A DNA stretch of 15,392 nt, from positions 1 through 15,392 of the forward strand of contig JAVBUR010000085.1 of NCBI GenBank assembly GCA_031555145.1. The letters run 5' to 3'. Within the stretch, counting starts at the first letter, position 1. Each line of letters opens with the position of its first letter. The notes beneath the pieces were generated by a model, which saw nothing but the letters and a program-made list of their open reading frames with translations, made no database searches and was not told where the DNA came from. Origin of the DNA: JAJDIA01 sp031555145 (GTDB lineage Bacteria; Bacteroidota; Bacteroidia; Bacteroidales; Tannerellaceae). Positions 8,409-15,197 of this stretch are shown in pieces. The translations under genes and the position numbers were made by a program.

Positions 8409-9011
8409 ATGAAACATATTTATATACTCACTGCTGTCCTGATGACAGCCTGCCAGTTATGCCTGGCACAAACGAATAACAAAGGGTATCGGTATGAAAC
8501 GATACCGGGTAACACATCGGCTGCTGCGACAAGCTCCTCTACGGGGAAAACAACGGTTGCGGCAAGCAGCCAGGTAAGCAGCTTTTCCTGGGACAGAGTT
8601 GTTCTGGGCGGCTCGCTCGGGATGGGCTTCGGTGATTTTACGAATATAAACATATCGCCACAGATCGGCTACATGGTGAATCGTTATGTAACGCTTGGGG
8701 GTGGTTTTAGTTATAATTACTACGAACAAAAGAATACGGATTACACCCGTAACTACCTGGGGGCTAACCTCTATGCACGGGCATACCCGGTTCAGTACCT
8801 CACCTTGTATGCCCAACCGGAAGTGCAACGCAGTTGGGGGAAAAATAATGTGGAAGACGTATTCGCTTGCCTGTTGCTCGGCGCCGGAACCGTCATCCCA
8901 ATGGGGAACGGCGGCGTCACCATCACGTTCTATTACGATGTGCTCCAACATAGCGGCAGCCCATACGGAAATAAAATCGGATACGCAGTCGGTTACATGT
9001 TCCGGCTATAA
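8409..9011 (+). CDS. Small outer-membrane beta-barrel protein (hypothetical)
   Basis: The 200-aa product starts with a signal peptide (MKHIYILTAVLM, ending near CLAQT at about residues 18-22), so it is exported. A low-complexity Ser/Thr/Ala linker follows at about 35-57. From about residue 60 the chain alternates polar and aromatic residues in strand-like blocks rich in Gly, Tyr and Asn. It ends in GYAVGYMFRL, as expected of an 8-stranded outer-membrane barrel of the OmpA/OmpW-like size class. The frame opens upstream at 8361, but the ATG at 8409 puts the signal peptide at the N-terminus and is preferred. An alternative reading as a lipoprotein (MTAC, Cys at residue 15) is weaker. The gene is divergent from rfbC. 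A 12-bp palindrome (GCAAATATTTGC, 8325-8336) and a weak TTTG/TACTATG promoter-like pair lie upstream. The specific function is unknown. Confidence 0.72.
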   Translation: MKHIYILTAVLMTACQLCLAQTNNKGYRYETIPGNTSAAATSSSTGKTTVAASSQVSSFSWDRVVLGGSLGMGFGDFTNINISPQIGYMVNRYVTLGGGFSYNYYEQKNTDYTRNYLGANLYARAYPVQYLTLYAQPEVQRSWGKNNVEDVFACLLLGAGTVIPMGNGGVTITFYYDVLQHSGSPYGNKIGYAVGYMFRL

Positions 9012-9084
9012 CATAAGGTGCTCCATGAAATACCTTCAGATAGGAGAAGGCTGAAGTTCCCTGAATAAAAAGTATCTCAGATAG

Positions 9085-9115
9085 TTGGCAGAATCGAAAA
9101 ACATCACTATCTTTG
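9085..9115 (+). promoter_or_regulatory. Promoter of tRNA-Cys
   Basis: TTG at 9085-9087, a 20-nt spacer, and TATCTTTG at 9108-9115 match the Bacteroidetes promoter pattern exactly. The tRNA begins about 20 nt further on. Confidence 0.8.
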
Positions 9116-9135
9116 CAACCGCAAACAAGAAACAA

Positions 9136-9206
9136 GGTTCCTTGGCCGAGTGGCTAGGCGCCGGTCTGCAAAACCGTTTACGGCGGTTCGAATCCGCCAG
9201 GAACCT
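9136..9206 (+). tRNA. tRNA-Cys (GCA)
   Basis: The 71-nt gene folds as a full cloverleaf. The acceptor stem is GGTTCCT (9136-9142) with AGGAACC (9199-9205), and the discriminator base is T (9206), as expected for Cys. The anticodon loop CTGCAAA (9166-9172) has GCA at 9168-9170. The T arm is GGCGG-TTCGAAT-CCGCC (9182-9198). The anticodon stem has one C-T mismatch at its outer pair. CCA is not encoded. An integrase gene starts 149 nt downstream, which makes this tRNA the likely integration target. Confidence 0.97.
9182..9206. other. Candidate left attachment site (3' end of tRNA-Cys)
   Basis: Tyrosine-recombinase islands commonly recombine within the T arm and 3' end of a tRNA gene, restoring it on integration. 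The integrase lies immediately downstream and reads away from the tRNA, and DNA composition changes here. No second copy of this tRNA 3' sequence occurs in the rest of the window, so the matching right end must lie beyond 15392. The exact core is inferred, not seen. Confidence 0.4.
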
Positions 9207-9217
9207 CTAAGTACGTT

Positions 9218-9256
9218 GAAGGATTAGAAAGCAAATTTCTAATCCTTCTCTTTTTC
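9218..9256 (+). terminator. Hairpin terminator downstream of tRNA-Cys
   Basis: GAAGGATTAGAAA (9218-9230) and TTTCTAATCCTTC (9236-9248) form a perfect 13-bp stem with a 5-nt loop, followed by a T-rich tract with five consecutive T (9251-9255). It would end the tRNA transcript. Because it may already lie inside the element, it could instead be element-encoded and shield the integrase gene from tRNA transcription. Confidence 0.7.
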
Positions 9257-9340
9257 AGACAGTTAGCGCCTTTGTGGTAGAAGGTTTAGAAAGCGAAATT
9301 TCAGAAATTACACATTCTGTTGACCGAATATTGACCGAAT
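9218..9340 (+). repeat. Direct repeats between tRNA-Cys and the integrase gene
   Basis: A 22-nt unit at 9218-9239 (beginning GAAGGATTAGAAAGC) recurs at 9280-9302 (GAAGGTTTAGAAAGC) with two substitutions and one added A. In the first copy it is part of the terminator-like hairpin. A second family, TTGACCGAAT, occurs twice in tandem at 9320-9329 and 9331-9340, 11 nt apart, about one helical turn. Repeats of this type beside an att site are typical arm-type binding sites for an integrase or excisionase. The tandem pair could also be a regulatory site just ahead of the integrase start. Confidence 0.5.
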
Positions 9341-9355
9341 TTTATTCGTTAGATT

Positions 9356-10525
9356 ATGAGAGCAACAGTGAAATTAGTCCTACGCAAGGACTACACCAAA
9401 CAAGATGGAAAGCAACAGCTTGCCTTGCGCTATGTAGTCCATCAAAAGAGCACCCATATTGGTTTAGGTATTTCCATCCTGCCCCGGCAATGGAATAAGA
9501 ATGCCCTAATGGTTCGTAGTGGTGAGCCGCTTGCCTATCAATACAACAAAGTTATCCAACAAATCCATCAGCGAGCCTTAACGCTGATCATGGATAACTA
9601 CAACAATCCTTTGCCCATCCCCAAGTTCCGGGAACTCCTATTCGAGAAGACGGAAAGCCACACGGATTTCTACGACTTCATCATCCAAGAATTGGAATAC
9701 CTGAAAACAGATCGCAGACAGGGTACGATAGACAACTATAAGAAGCTTATCAATACAATGAAAGCATGGAAGCCTACACTATCTTTCAGTGAAATAACGC
9801 TGGACTTCATCCAAAGCTTCCACAAACACGAAATCGAATCCGGCAATAAACCCTCCACCGTTTACAAGAAACACGCCAATTTCAAGTTCCTGATCGGCGT
9901 GGCAAAGAAGAAAGAACTACTCACCAAGAATCCTTATGATGATTTTGAGATCAAGAAGAAAATCAAGGCAGAGAATAAGGATGTGCTAACAGAAGAAGAA
10001 ATCGCCCATTTATATAATGTATATGAAAGCGGTATTTACACCAAAGGCAAACAAACTGTCCTTCGAAACTTCCTATTTGCTTGTTATAGCGGGCTTTCGT
10101 ATGCGGAATATGATGTCGTCACATATGCAGACTTAAAGCCATACACAATTGACGCCAATGCCCACCTTCTACTCGGCAACGAAAGATACAAGAACAATAT
10201 CCCCTACCGAATCCCTATCGTTTCCGAGAAAGCAAAAGCCCTCCTCGGCACAGGTAAGGACTTCCAAAAGATATTCACCACGCTATCTAATCAACCAACA
10301 AACCGTTACCTGAAAGACATCATGAAAGAACAAGGTATCAAGAAGTCCGTAACCTTCCATCGAGCCAGACACAGCTTCCGAACGATAGCTGCCCAGAAAG
10401 GAATACAGGAGAATATCGCAGAGCGGATACTCGGCCATGCGGATGGGAATGATATCAAGGATATCTATATCCATCTGCGGGATGAAGACATTATACAGGA
10501 GATGTTGCAGAAATGGATAGCGTAA
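9356..10525 (+). CDS. Tyrosine recombinase/integrase
   Basis: This enzyme would insert and excise the element at tRNA-Cys by site-specific recombination. The 389-aa protein has the three-part layout of Bacteroidetes mobile-element integrases: an N-terminal arm-binding region (about 1-60), a SAM-like core-binding domain (about 100-195) and the catalytic domain (about 205-375). Visible catalytic residues are the HRARH box (H335, R338), LGH (H361) and the nucleophile Tyr in DIYIH (Y371). The usual first Arg of the TGLR motif is replaced by Ser (GLSYAE, S248), a known feature of some Bacteroides integrases such as IntDOT. The ATG at 9356 gives the expected N-terminal strand (MRATVKLVLRKDY); the frame does not extend sensibly further upstream. 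It reads away from the tRNA. Tandem TTGACCGAAT repeats end 15 nt before the start and may control it. Confidence 0.94.
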   Translation: MRATVKLVLRKDYTKQDGKQQLALRYVVHQKSTHIGLGISILPRQWNKNALMVRSGEPLAYQYNKVIQQIHQRALTLIMDNYNNPLPIPKFRELLFEKTESHTDFYDFIIQELEYLKTDRRQGTIDNYKKLINTMKAWKPTLSFSEITLDFIQSFHKHEIESGNKPSTVYKKHANFKFLIGVAKKKELLTKNPYDDFEIKKKIKAENKDVLTEEEIAHLYNVYESGIYTKGKQTVLRNFLFACYSGLSYAEYDVVTYADLKPYTIDANAHLLLGNERYKNNIPYRIPIVSEKAKALLGTGKDFQKIFTTLSNQPTNRYLKDIMKEQGIKKSVTFHRARHSFRTIAAQKGIQENIAERILGHADGNDIKDIYIHLRDEDIIQEMLQKWIA

Positions 10526-10579
10526 AAGTCTATTTTTTAGAAAAACAGTCCCATTTTTCCCAAAAATAAAAAAAAGTAT

Positions 10580-10587
10580 TACATTTG
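10580..10587 (+). promoter_or_regulatory. Putative -7 box of the HD-ATPase gene promoter
   Basis: TACATTTG matches TAnnTTTG exactly, 72 nt upstream of the ATG at 10660, in an A/T-rich gap after the integrase. No TTG is found at the -33 position. It implies the gene has its own transcript with a leader of about 65 nt. Confidence 0.55.
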
Positions 10588-10659
10588 CACAATATAATCG
10601 TTTTAATACAACATCAGAAATCCTAATTATAAATCATATCAACACCTCAGATCAAAATC

Positions 10660-13600
10660 ATGAATGAAATAAAATTAACAAGTAATGCTGAAATAAAAGC
10701 AGAAAAAGCAGAGAACCTAAAAGCCTTTAGTGGCATAAAATTATTACATATTAAGAAGCAAGTAAGTCTTATTTTAAATCAAATAGGAAGAGATGGGATT
10801 TTTGATGAATACACAAAACATGACATCAGCCATATTGACTATATGCTTGATTCATTAGATTGGATAATACCTGAACAGACAAAATCCATCATGACATCGG
10901 CAGATTGGTTAATGATAACATTGGCTATTTATTTCCATGACCTAGGCATGCTTGTTACTAAAGATGAATTTGCACAACGAAAAAAAACACTATTTTGTTC
11001 ATATAAGCAATCTATCCTTGAAGGAAATCATGGTCTTGAATTTAAAGAAAAAATTTCAGGTTTAGGCAATGAAGAGACACAAGATAGATTTATATATCAA
11101 GAATTTGTCAGAAAAACACATGCAGAAAGGATTAAGTATTGGATATTAAACGAAGACAATCCCATATTCCCTTCCGAACTTACAGTCATTATTGAAATAA
11201 AAAAATTAATTTCAGCCATAGACTCATTATTTAGAAGAGATTTAGCCTTGATATGTGAAAGCCATCATTTATCTGATTTAGATGATCTAGACAAATACAA
11301 GCCTAACCAACAATATGGGCCTTCGAATCAAGAAAAAGTAAATCTACATTATGCAGCATTGATATTAAGGACTGCAGATTTATTACACGTAACATCAGAC
11401 CGCACCCCTTCTATTGAATTGAATTTGATAAACCCTAATGATCCAATTAGTCAGATTGAATGGGCAAAACAAAGCGCCGTTAAGGCCATACGACCACAAT
11501 TGAAGAAGAGGGAAGGAGTAACTGACAACACTATACCCAAAGACACATTTGAGGTAATTGCATTTTTTGAGGATGAAAAAGGATTTTTTGGATTAATTTC
11601 TTATCTCAATTATGCCAACAGGCAGCTGAAAGAAAATTTCAAATACAACGAATCAGCAAATAAACAATCTGGATTATCATTCGATTACCCTTGGAGACAT
11701 ATTGACGACTCAAATATTGAAACAAAAGATTTCGAGAAGCGTCAATTCGAGTTTATTCTTGACCAAACAAAAATACTTGACCTGCTTGTTGGCCACACTT
11801 TATACAACGATTCTTCCGTTGTCTTAAGAGAATTAACTCAAAATGCGATTGACGCATCAAAATTAAAAAAATATGAATTAGAAAAAAGCAGTGAAAAACC
11901 AAATTATTCTCCAGAAATAAAAATAAGCTGGAAAGAGAAGGAAAGAGAACTATCTTTTATAGACAACGGAACCGGAATGACCTTGGATATTATACAGAAT
12001 CATCTTTTAAAAGTTGGATCCTCACGATATCAAGATGATAATTTCAAAAAAAAATATCCGAATTTTTCTCCGATAAGCAGATTTGGCATTGGTCTCTTAA
12101 CCTGTTTTCTAATAGCTGATGATATTGATATCATCACAAAATCGTCAGAAACAGATAAAGCCATATTACTTAAAATAAAAAAAGTACATGGAAAATACCT
12201 ACTAAAATATTTACCTTCCGACAAACAGCCTAACGAGATCAAAAATCATGGAACAATAATAAAATTATATGTCAGAGCTGATGTAAAATTAAATAACATT
12301 GAAAAAGAATTAAAGAAATGGATATTAGTACCCAATTGCAATGTATTGCTAGAAATAGATGAGAAGAAAGTAAAATTGGGATTTTCCACACCATCTGAAG
12401 TTTTGTCCAATCATTTAACTGAATTAGGATATACAGTAGACGGAAAATCGTTAAAAATCCATGAGGCTTCCAAAGATGGTATCACATTAGCTTTTGCTCT
12501 AAAATATATTGAACATTGGAAAGAATGGGATTTCTTAGAATATCGTGAAAATGATCGTTTCGCTAGCCACCCCATTGGTACTTGTATAGAAGGGATACGG
12601 GTAGACTTTAACACTCCTGGCTTTAATGGAAGAAATTTGTACGCAATTGTTAACACCTCTGGCAAAAACGCACCAAAAACAAATGTTGCAAGATCAAATA
12701 TTGAAAAAACACCAGAAAGAGAAGCCTTACTATTTACTATTTATCAATTATATCTCGAACACATTTCCAACGAGTTATCCAGTTTGAGAAAATGCGGTTT
12801 TTCTATCACTTGGGCGGCAAATGAAGCCAATTGGCTTTTAAAATCTCTCAAAAATTCTCGCACAATGGGTAGAGAAATCAAGGCAGATGATATTACAGCA
12901 TTTGAAAAAGCACTTTCTCAAATCAAATGCATATTAATTGAAAAGGAAGAAAATAGAGAACTAGCCAGCATATCAGATTTAACAAAAATAGACCATTTCT
13001 GGTCGATTGATTGTCAATCATACTCATCGGCCGATTCGCTCATTAAAGAAGTCAAATCATCTAACACGTCCGCACTATCATTATTGAAGACAATATTTGG
13101 AATAGAAGATTCAAAAACAGATCATATTGATTATTTACTATGCAATCAACAAGCGCATGGAGTTCTAGACAAAATAATCTACGAAAATTTCCAAGTAAAT
13201 TCAATTAAAATAATTCCAGAGCAAAGACGATTAGACCTGAGATGGTCTGTCATAAAAGAAAAATTGTGGGAAGAAATTGACATTTTTGAAGACGATTACT
13301 CAAAAAGAGTATCAAATAAATGCTATGTTCAACTTTCCGAAATAGAAATGAATGAATCAATAAGCCAAATAGCTATAAATTCATCCAATGCGTTATTCAT
13401 TCTAAAAAACTCAGAACTAAACAAATATTTAGTAAAATTAATAAAACAATTATCCGACAAAACGCAAGAAGATGTATTAATACTATCAAAGGTAATCAGT
13501 TTAATATTTGGATTATTTTACTACAAAGACCTTGACGCCACTAAAGTTGAAGAACATATAGAAAATAGCTTTAAAAGGAATAATATTCGAGAATTAGAAA

Positions 13601-13707
13601 AAAACATATGGAATAAGATTGACAAACAAGAATTAATCTCAACAATCTTAAAGACTGATTTTATAAAGTACGACACCACGATTTGGTATAGGAGAGAAAT
13701 GTATTAA
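10660..13707 (+). CDS. HD phosphohydrolase-Hsp90-like (GHKL) ATPase fusion protein
   Basis: This 1015-aa cytoplasmic-looking protein has no signal peptide or membrane segment. Residues ~25-260 look like an HD metal-dependent phosphohydrolase: H54/H58, the HD doublet H93-D94 (YFHDLG), H154, H202/H203 and D240 (RTADLLH) supply the expected metal ligands. Residues ~365-545 form a GHKL ATPase fold of Hsp90/HtpG type. It has an N box RELTQNAIDA (E391, N395, D398), DNGTGM (435-440) with D435 for adenine, a glycine-rich lid RFGIGL (474-479) and GT at 531-532. The following ~550-700 resembles an Hsp90 middle domain, with TNVARS (674-679) placing R678 where Hsp90 has its catalytic Arg. Residues ~700-1015 are helical and unassigned. 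The DNA is much more AT-rich than the chromosome and the integrase. It is a lone cargo gene with its own promoter, so a defence or stress role is plausible but not shown by the sequence. Confidence 0.85.
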   Translation: MNEIKLTSNAEIKAEKAENLKAFSGIKLLHIKKQVSLILNQIGRDGIFDEYTKHDISHIDYMLDSLDWIIPEQTKSIMTSADWLMITLAIYFHDLGMLVTKDEFAQRKKTLFCSYKQSILEGNHGLEFKEKISGLGNEETQDRFIYQEFVRKTHAERIKYWILNEDNPIFPSELTVIIEIKKLISAIDSLFRRDLALICESHHLSDLDDLDKYKPNQQYGPSNQEKVNLHYAALILRTADLLHVTSDRTPSIELNLINPNDPISQIEWAKQSAVKAIRPQLKKREGVTDNTIPKDTFEVIAFFEDEKGFFGLISYLNYANRQLKENFKYNESANKQSGLSFDYPWRHIDDSNIETKDFEKRQFEFILDQTKILDLLVGHTLYNDSSVVLRELTQNAIDASKLKKYELEKSSEKPNYSPEIKISWKEKERELSFIDNGTGMTLDIIQNHLLKVGSSRYQDDNFKKKYPNFSPISRFGIGLLTCFLIADDIDIITKSSETDKAILLKIKKVHGKYLLKYLPSDKQPNEIKNHGTIIKLYVRADVKLNNIEKELKKWILVPNCNVLLEIDEKKVKLGFSTPSEVLSNHLTELGYTVDGKSLKIHEASKDGITLAFALKYIEHWKEWDFLEYRENDRFASHPIGTCIEGIRVDFNTPGFNGRNLYAIVNTSGKNAPKTNVARSNIEKTPEREALLFTIYQLYLEHISNELSSLRKCGFSITWAANEANWLLKSLKNSRTMGREIKADDITAFEKALSQIKCILIEKEENRELASISDLTKIDHFWSIDCQSYSSADSLIKEVKSSNTSALSLLKTIFGIEDSKTDHIDYLLCNQQAHGVLDKIIYENFQVNSIKIIPEQRRLDLRWSVIKEKLWEEIDIFEDDYSKRVSNKCYVQLSEIEMNESISQIAINSSNALFILKNSELNKYLVKLIKQLSDKTQEDVLILSKVISLIFGLFYYKDLDATKVEEHIENSFKRNNIRELEKNIWNKIDKQELISTILKTDFIKYDTTIWYRREMY

Positions 13708-13897
13708 AACATACAACACATAACAAGCTGTTTAGAATCAGTGTCATACCACTAGCCTGTGACTCTCGCTTTTACTTTATTCATAAAACAAGAGCCACAT
13801 ACGAACAATTAGTAAAACATCAACACCCAAAATATTTTTTGATGGATATGCACACAAAAACAACATATCAAGATAACGTTTTGCTAATAGTTATTCT
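13708..13897. other. AT-rich intergenic stretch without a recognised gene
   Basis: Between the HD-ATPase stop and the next promoter I find no credible ORF. An imperfect hairpin (CTCT..TTTTA with TAAAA..AGAG, about 13773-13803) is the only notable structure. It lacks a following T run, so I do not call it a terminator. Confidence 0.5.
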
Positions 13898-13905
13898 TAC
13901 CTTTG
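13898..13905 (+). promoter_or_regulatory. Putative -7 box for the structured leader and downstream genes
   Basis: TACCTTTG is an exact TAnnTTTG match, giving a transcript start near 13912 and a leader of about 230 nt before the ATG at 14141. The nearest upstream TTG (13881-13883) is only 14 nt away, shorter than the usual ~20, so the -33 element is doubtful. Confidence 0.5.
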
Positions 13906-13966
13906 CATCAGTCAATAAGTGGGTTACTCCGCTAAAGACATATTAACATAGCGTTCACAAAACCCT

Positions 13967-14118
13967 CGCAATAGAAAACTGGTAACTTTCAAAGCAAACG
14001 AGGAAACTGTGCAATGCTCATGCCGTATAGGCGTGGGCTTGCCTTGTTTCGTTTGCGGGTATACCAGTACCTCTATTGCGGATTTGGTGAGTTCCACGCT
14101 CTTTTTTTGCCGTGGAAC
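13967..14118 (+). ncRNA. Long nested hairpin in an mRNA leader (candidate regulatory RNA)
   Basis: Four stems nest inside one another. CGCAATAGA (13967-13975) pairs with TCTATTGCG (14072-14080). CTGGTA (13979-13984) pairs with TACCAG (14062-14067). GCAAACGA (13994-14001) pairs with TCGTTTGC (14049-14056). An apical arm, 14011-14024 with 14030-14042, closes a GTATA loop with one bulged T and G-U pairs. A separate 8-bp hairpin, GTTCCACG (14091-14098) with CGTGGAAC (14111-14118) and seven T in its loop, ends 22 nt before the next start codon. The layout fits a cis-acting attenuator or translation-control element. A free small RNA or a DNA cruciform site for mobilization is also possible. I cannot assign it to a named RNA family. 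Confidence 0.6.
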
Positions 14119-14136
14119 AGCGATACTAAACTGTAG
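14014..14136 (+). CDS. Possible 40-codon leader ORF overlapping the structured RNA
   Basis: ATG at 14014 (or 14020) opens a 40-codon frame starting MLMPYRRGLALF, rich in Arg, Leu, Tyr and Phe. It ends in TAG at 14134-14136, only 4 nt before the ATG of the next gene. The frame runs through the 3' half of the large hairpin and across the smaller one, so ribosomes translating it would open the structure and could reinitiate at 14141. It may be a leader peptide coupling translation to the downstream gene, or a chance ORF in structured DNA. No signal peptide or known domain is apparent. Confidence 0.35.
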   Translation: MLMPYRRGLALFRLRVYQYLYCGFGEFHALFLPWNSDTKL

Positions 14137-14140
14137 AAAC

Positions 14141-14500
14141 ATGGCAAAAAACCCGCTCATTCAGGAAAGCGTTGACTACATCACGAACAACATCAACGCA
14201 CCCACATTAGAAATCCCCTCTTACCTACTGGAAAGCTGGTACGTCTCCGAAAATATAACCGATTACCTAACTAACGGAGAAGATGTAAGCGCCTTTTTCA
14301 TCTTCTTACACGCCTTTGACACATACAATAAAACATTAGGGAAGACAGTACAGCTATCATCCCTTGATTCTATGGCTATGTTTGGTCAGTTTCAACTATT
14401 GATTACGTTAGCATTAGACAAAGAGACAAAATCAACGTGCAACCCGATCAACCTGTTTGATTTCGACAATTATTCAAAACTAAATATCACAGTATCATGA
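14141..14500 (+). CDS. Hypothetical protein, 119 aa
   Basis: I do not recognise a family. The product starts MAKNPLIQESVDYITNN, is mixed polar/hydrophobic and probably helical, and has no signal peptide or clear membrane segment. A block around residues 45-65 is rich in Phe/Leu (SAFFIFLHAF). The frame stays open upstream to a GTG at 14009, but that lies within the large hairpin, so the ATG at 14141 just after the structured leader is preferred. Its stop overlaps the next start as ATGA (14497-14500), so it is translationally coupled to the lipoprotein gene. Location between a mobile-element leader and a mobC-like gene suggests an accessory function of the element. Confidence 0.7.
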   Translation: MAKNPLIQESVDYITNNINAPTLEIPSYLLESWYVSENITDYLTNGEDVSAFFIFLHAFDTYNKTLGKTVQLSSLDSMAMFGQFQLLITLALDKETKSTCNPINLFDFDNYSKLNITVS

Positions 14501-15060
14501 AACAATTACTTTCATCAATCGTAATTTTCTTGTCTTTAACCTCCTGTACTACGTCAAATGATGTTTACAAAAACACTGTGTTAGACTACCTACAAACCGG
14601 AGACGGCATCAAAACCGACTTCAAAATCGAGTTTCAGAAATTCGAGCTATCCGATATTACAGTCGCTGACAGTATAAAGATTCTTCAGGAACAGTATCAA
14701 GCAGAAAAGCAAAAGAAAATCAAGTCCGCCCAACAGAGTATTACCCACTGGGAAGAAGCTATCGAGAAACAACGCAAAAAAGGAGATGGATCAGTAGCCA
14801 AAACACTAATATCCCGCTATCAGAAAGACTTAGAAAAAGCCCAAGCGGAATTAGAAGAAGCAAAGCAATGGAAAGTGGACTACATAAGCAGATATGACGG
14901 TCGTTCCGGCGCAGAAGTACTGGCAAAGAAAGCCGACACCTATTTTTCGTTCCAGAACCCTAAACTCACACAGTCTGTCCGTCAGGAAATGGGTACTTAT
15001 TTTGTGCTTTCACCGGATGGAAGGAAATGCCACAAAATGGTCAAACAGACAAATCAGTAA
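14497..15060 (+). CDS. Coiled-coil lipoprotein, 187 aa
   Basis: The N-terminus MKQLLSSIVIFLSLTSC is a lipoprotein signal peptide with lipobox LTSC, and Cys17 would be the lipidated residue. The mature part has a charged Lys/Glu/Gln-rich segment at about 65-130 with a strong coiled-coil character (EKQKKIKSAQQS and KDLEKAQAELEEAKQW). A short C-terminal domain follows, with FQNPKLTQSVRQEMGTYF and a VLSPDGRKCHKM segment. It is probably anchored in the outer or inner membrane, facing the periplasm. It overlaps the preceding gene by 4 nt and is the last gene of that transcript. I do not recognise a named family. A role in envelope changes linked to element transfer, or in exclusion, is conjecture. 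Confidence 0.75.
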   Translation: MKQLLSSIVIFLSLTSCTTSNDVYKNTVLDYLQTGDGIKTDFKIEFQKFELSDITVADSIKILQEQYQAEKQKKIKSAQQSITHWEEAIEKQRKKGDGSVAKTLISRYQKDLEKAQAELEEAKQWKVDYISRYDGRSGAEVLAKKADTYFSFQNPKLTQSVRQEMGTYFVLSPDGRKCHKMVKQTNQ

Positions 15061-15070
15061 GAAATAACTA

Positions 15071-15192
15071 TTTCGCTAATCCTATATTATATGTTTAGAT
15101 AGTATGGGATTATCGAAATATGTATTCCCAAAATGTAGAAATATTTGTTTCTATAATAGCGAAACATATATTTCCACATTATGGAATTATAT
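15071..15192. repeat. Inverted repeats between convergent genes
   Basis: The AT-rich gap between the lipoprotein gene and the convergent mobC-like gene holds TTTCGCTA (15071-15078) with TAGCGAAA (15157-15164). Between and beside them are TAGAAA (15136-15141) with TTTCTA (15148-15153) and an imperfect pair around TTCC (15172-15175) and GGAA (15183-15186). CGAAATATGTATTCC and a similar CGAAACATATATTTCC begin at 15114 and 15160, 46 nt apart. A bidirectional terminator is the simplest reading; protein-binding repeats are possible. Confidence 0.35.
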
Positions 15193-15197
15193 AAGCA

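Noticed and set aside
9034..9057. CTTCAG (9035-9040) and CTGAAG (9052-9057) as a terminator of the barrel gene
   Set aside because: Only a 6-bp stem with an 11-nt loop and no T run.
14009..14140. GTG start at 14009 for the 119-aa gene
   Set aside because: The added N-terminus would be encoded by the large hairpin, is Cys-rich and unlike the rest; the ATG after the structured leader is more credible.
15061..15192. CRISPR-like or iteron array in the convergent gap
   Set aside because: Only two imperfect units, no regular repeats and spacers, and no replication or cas gene nearby.
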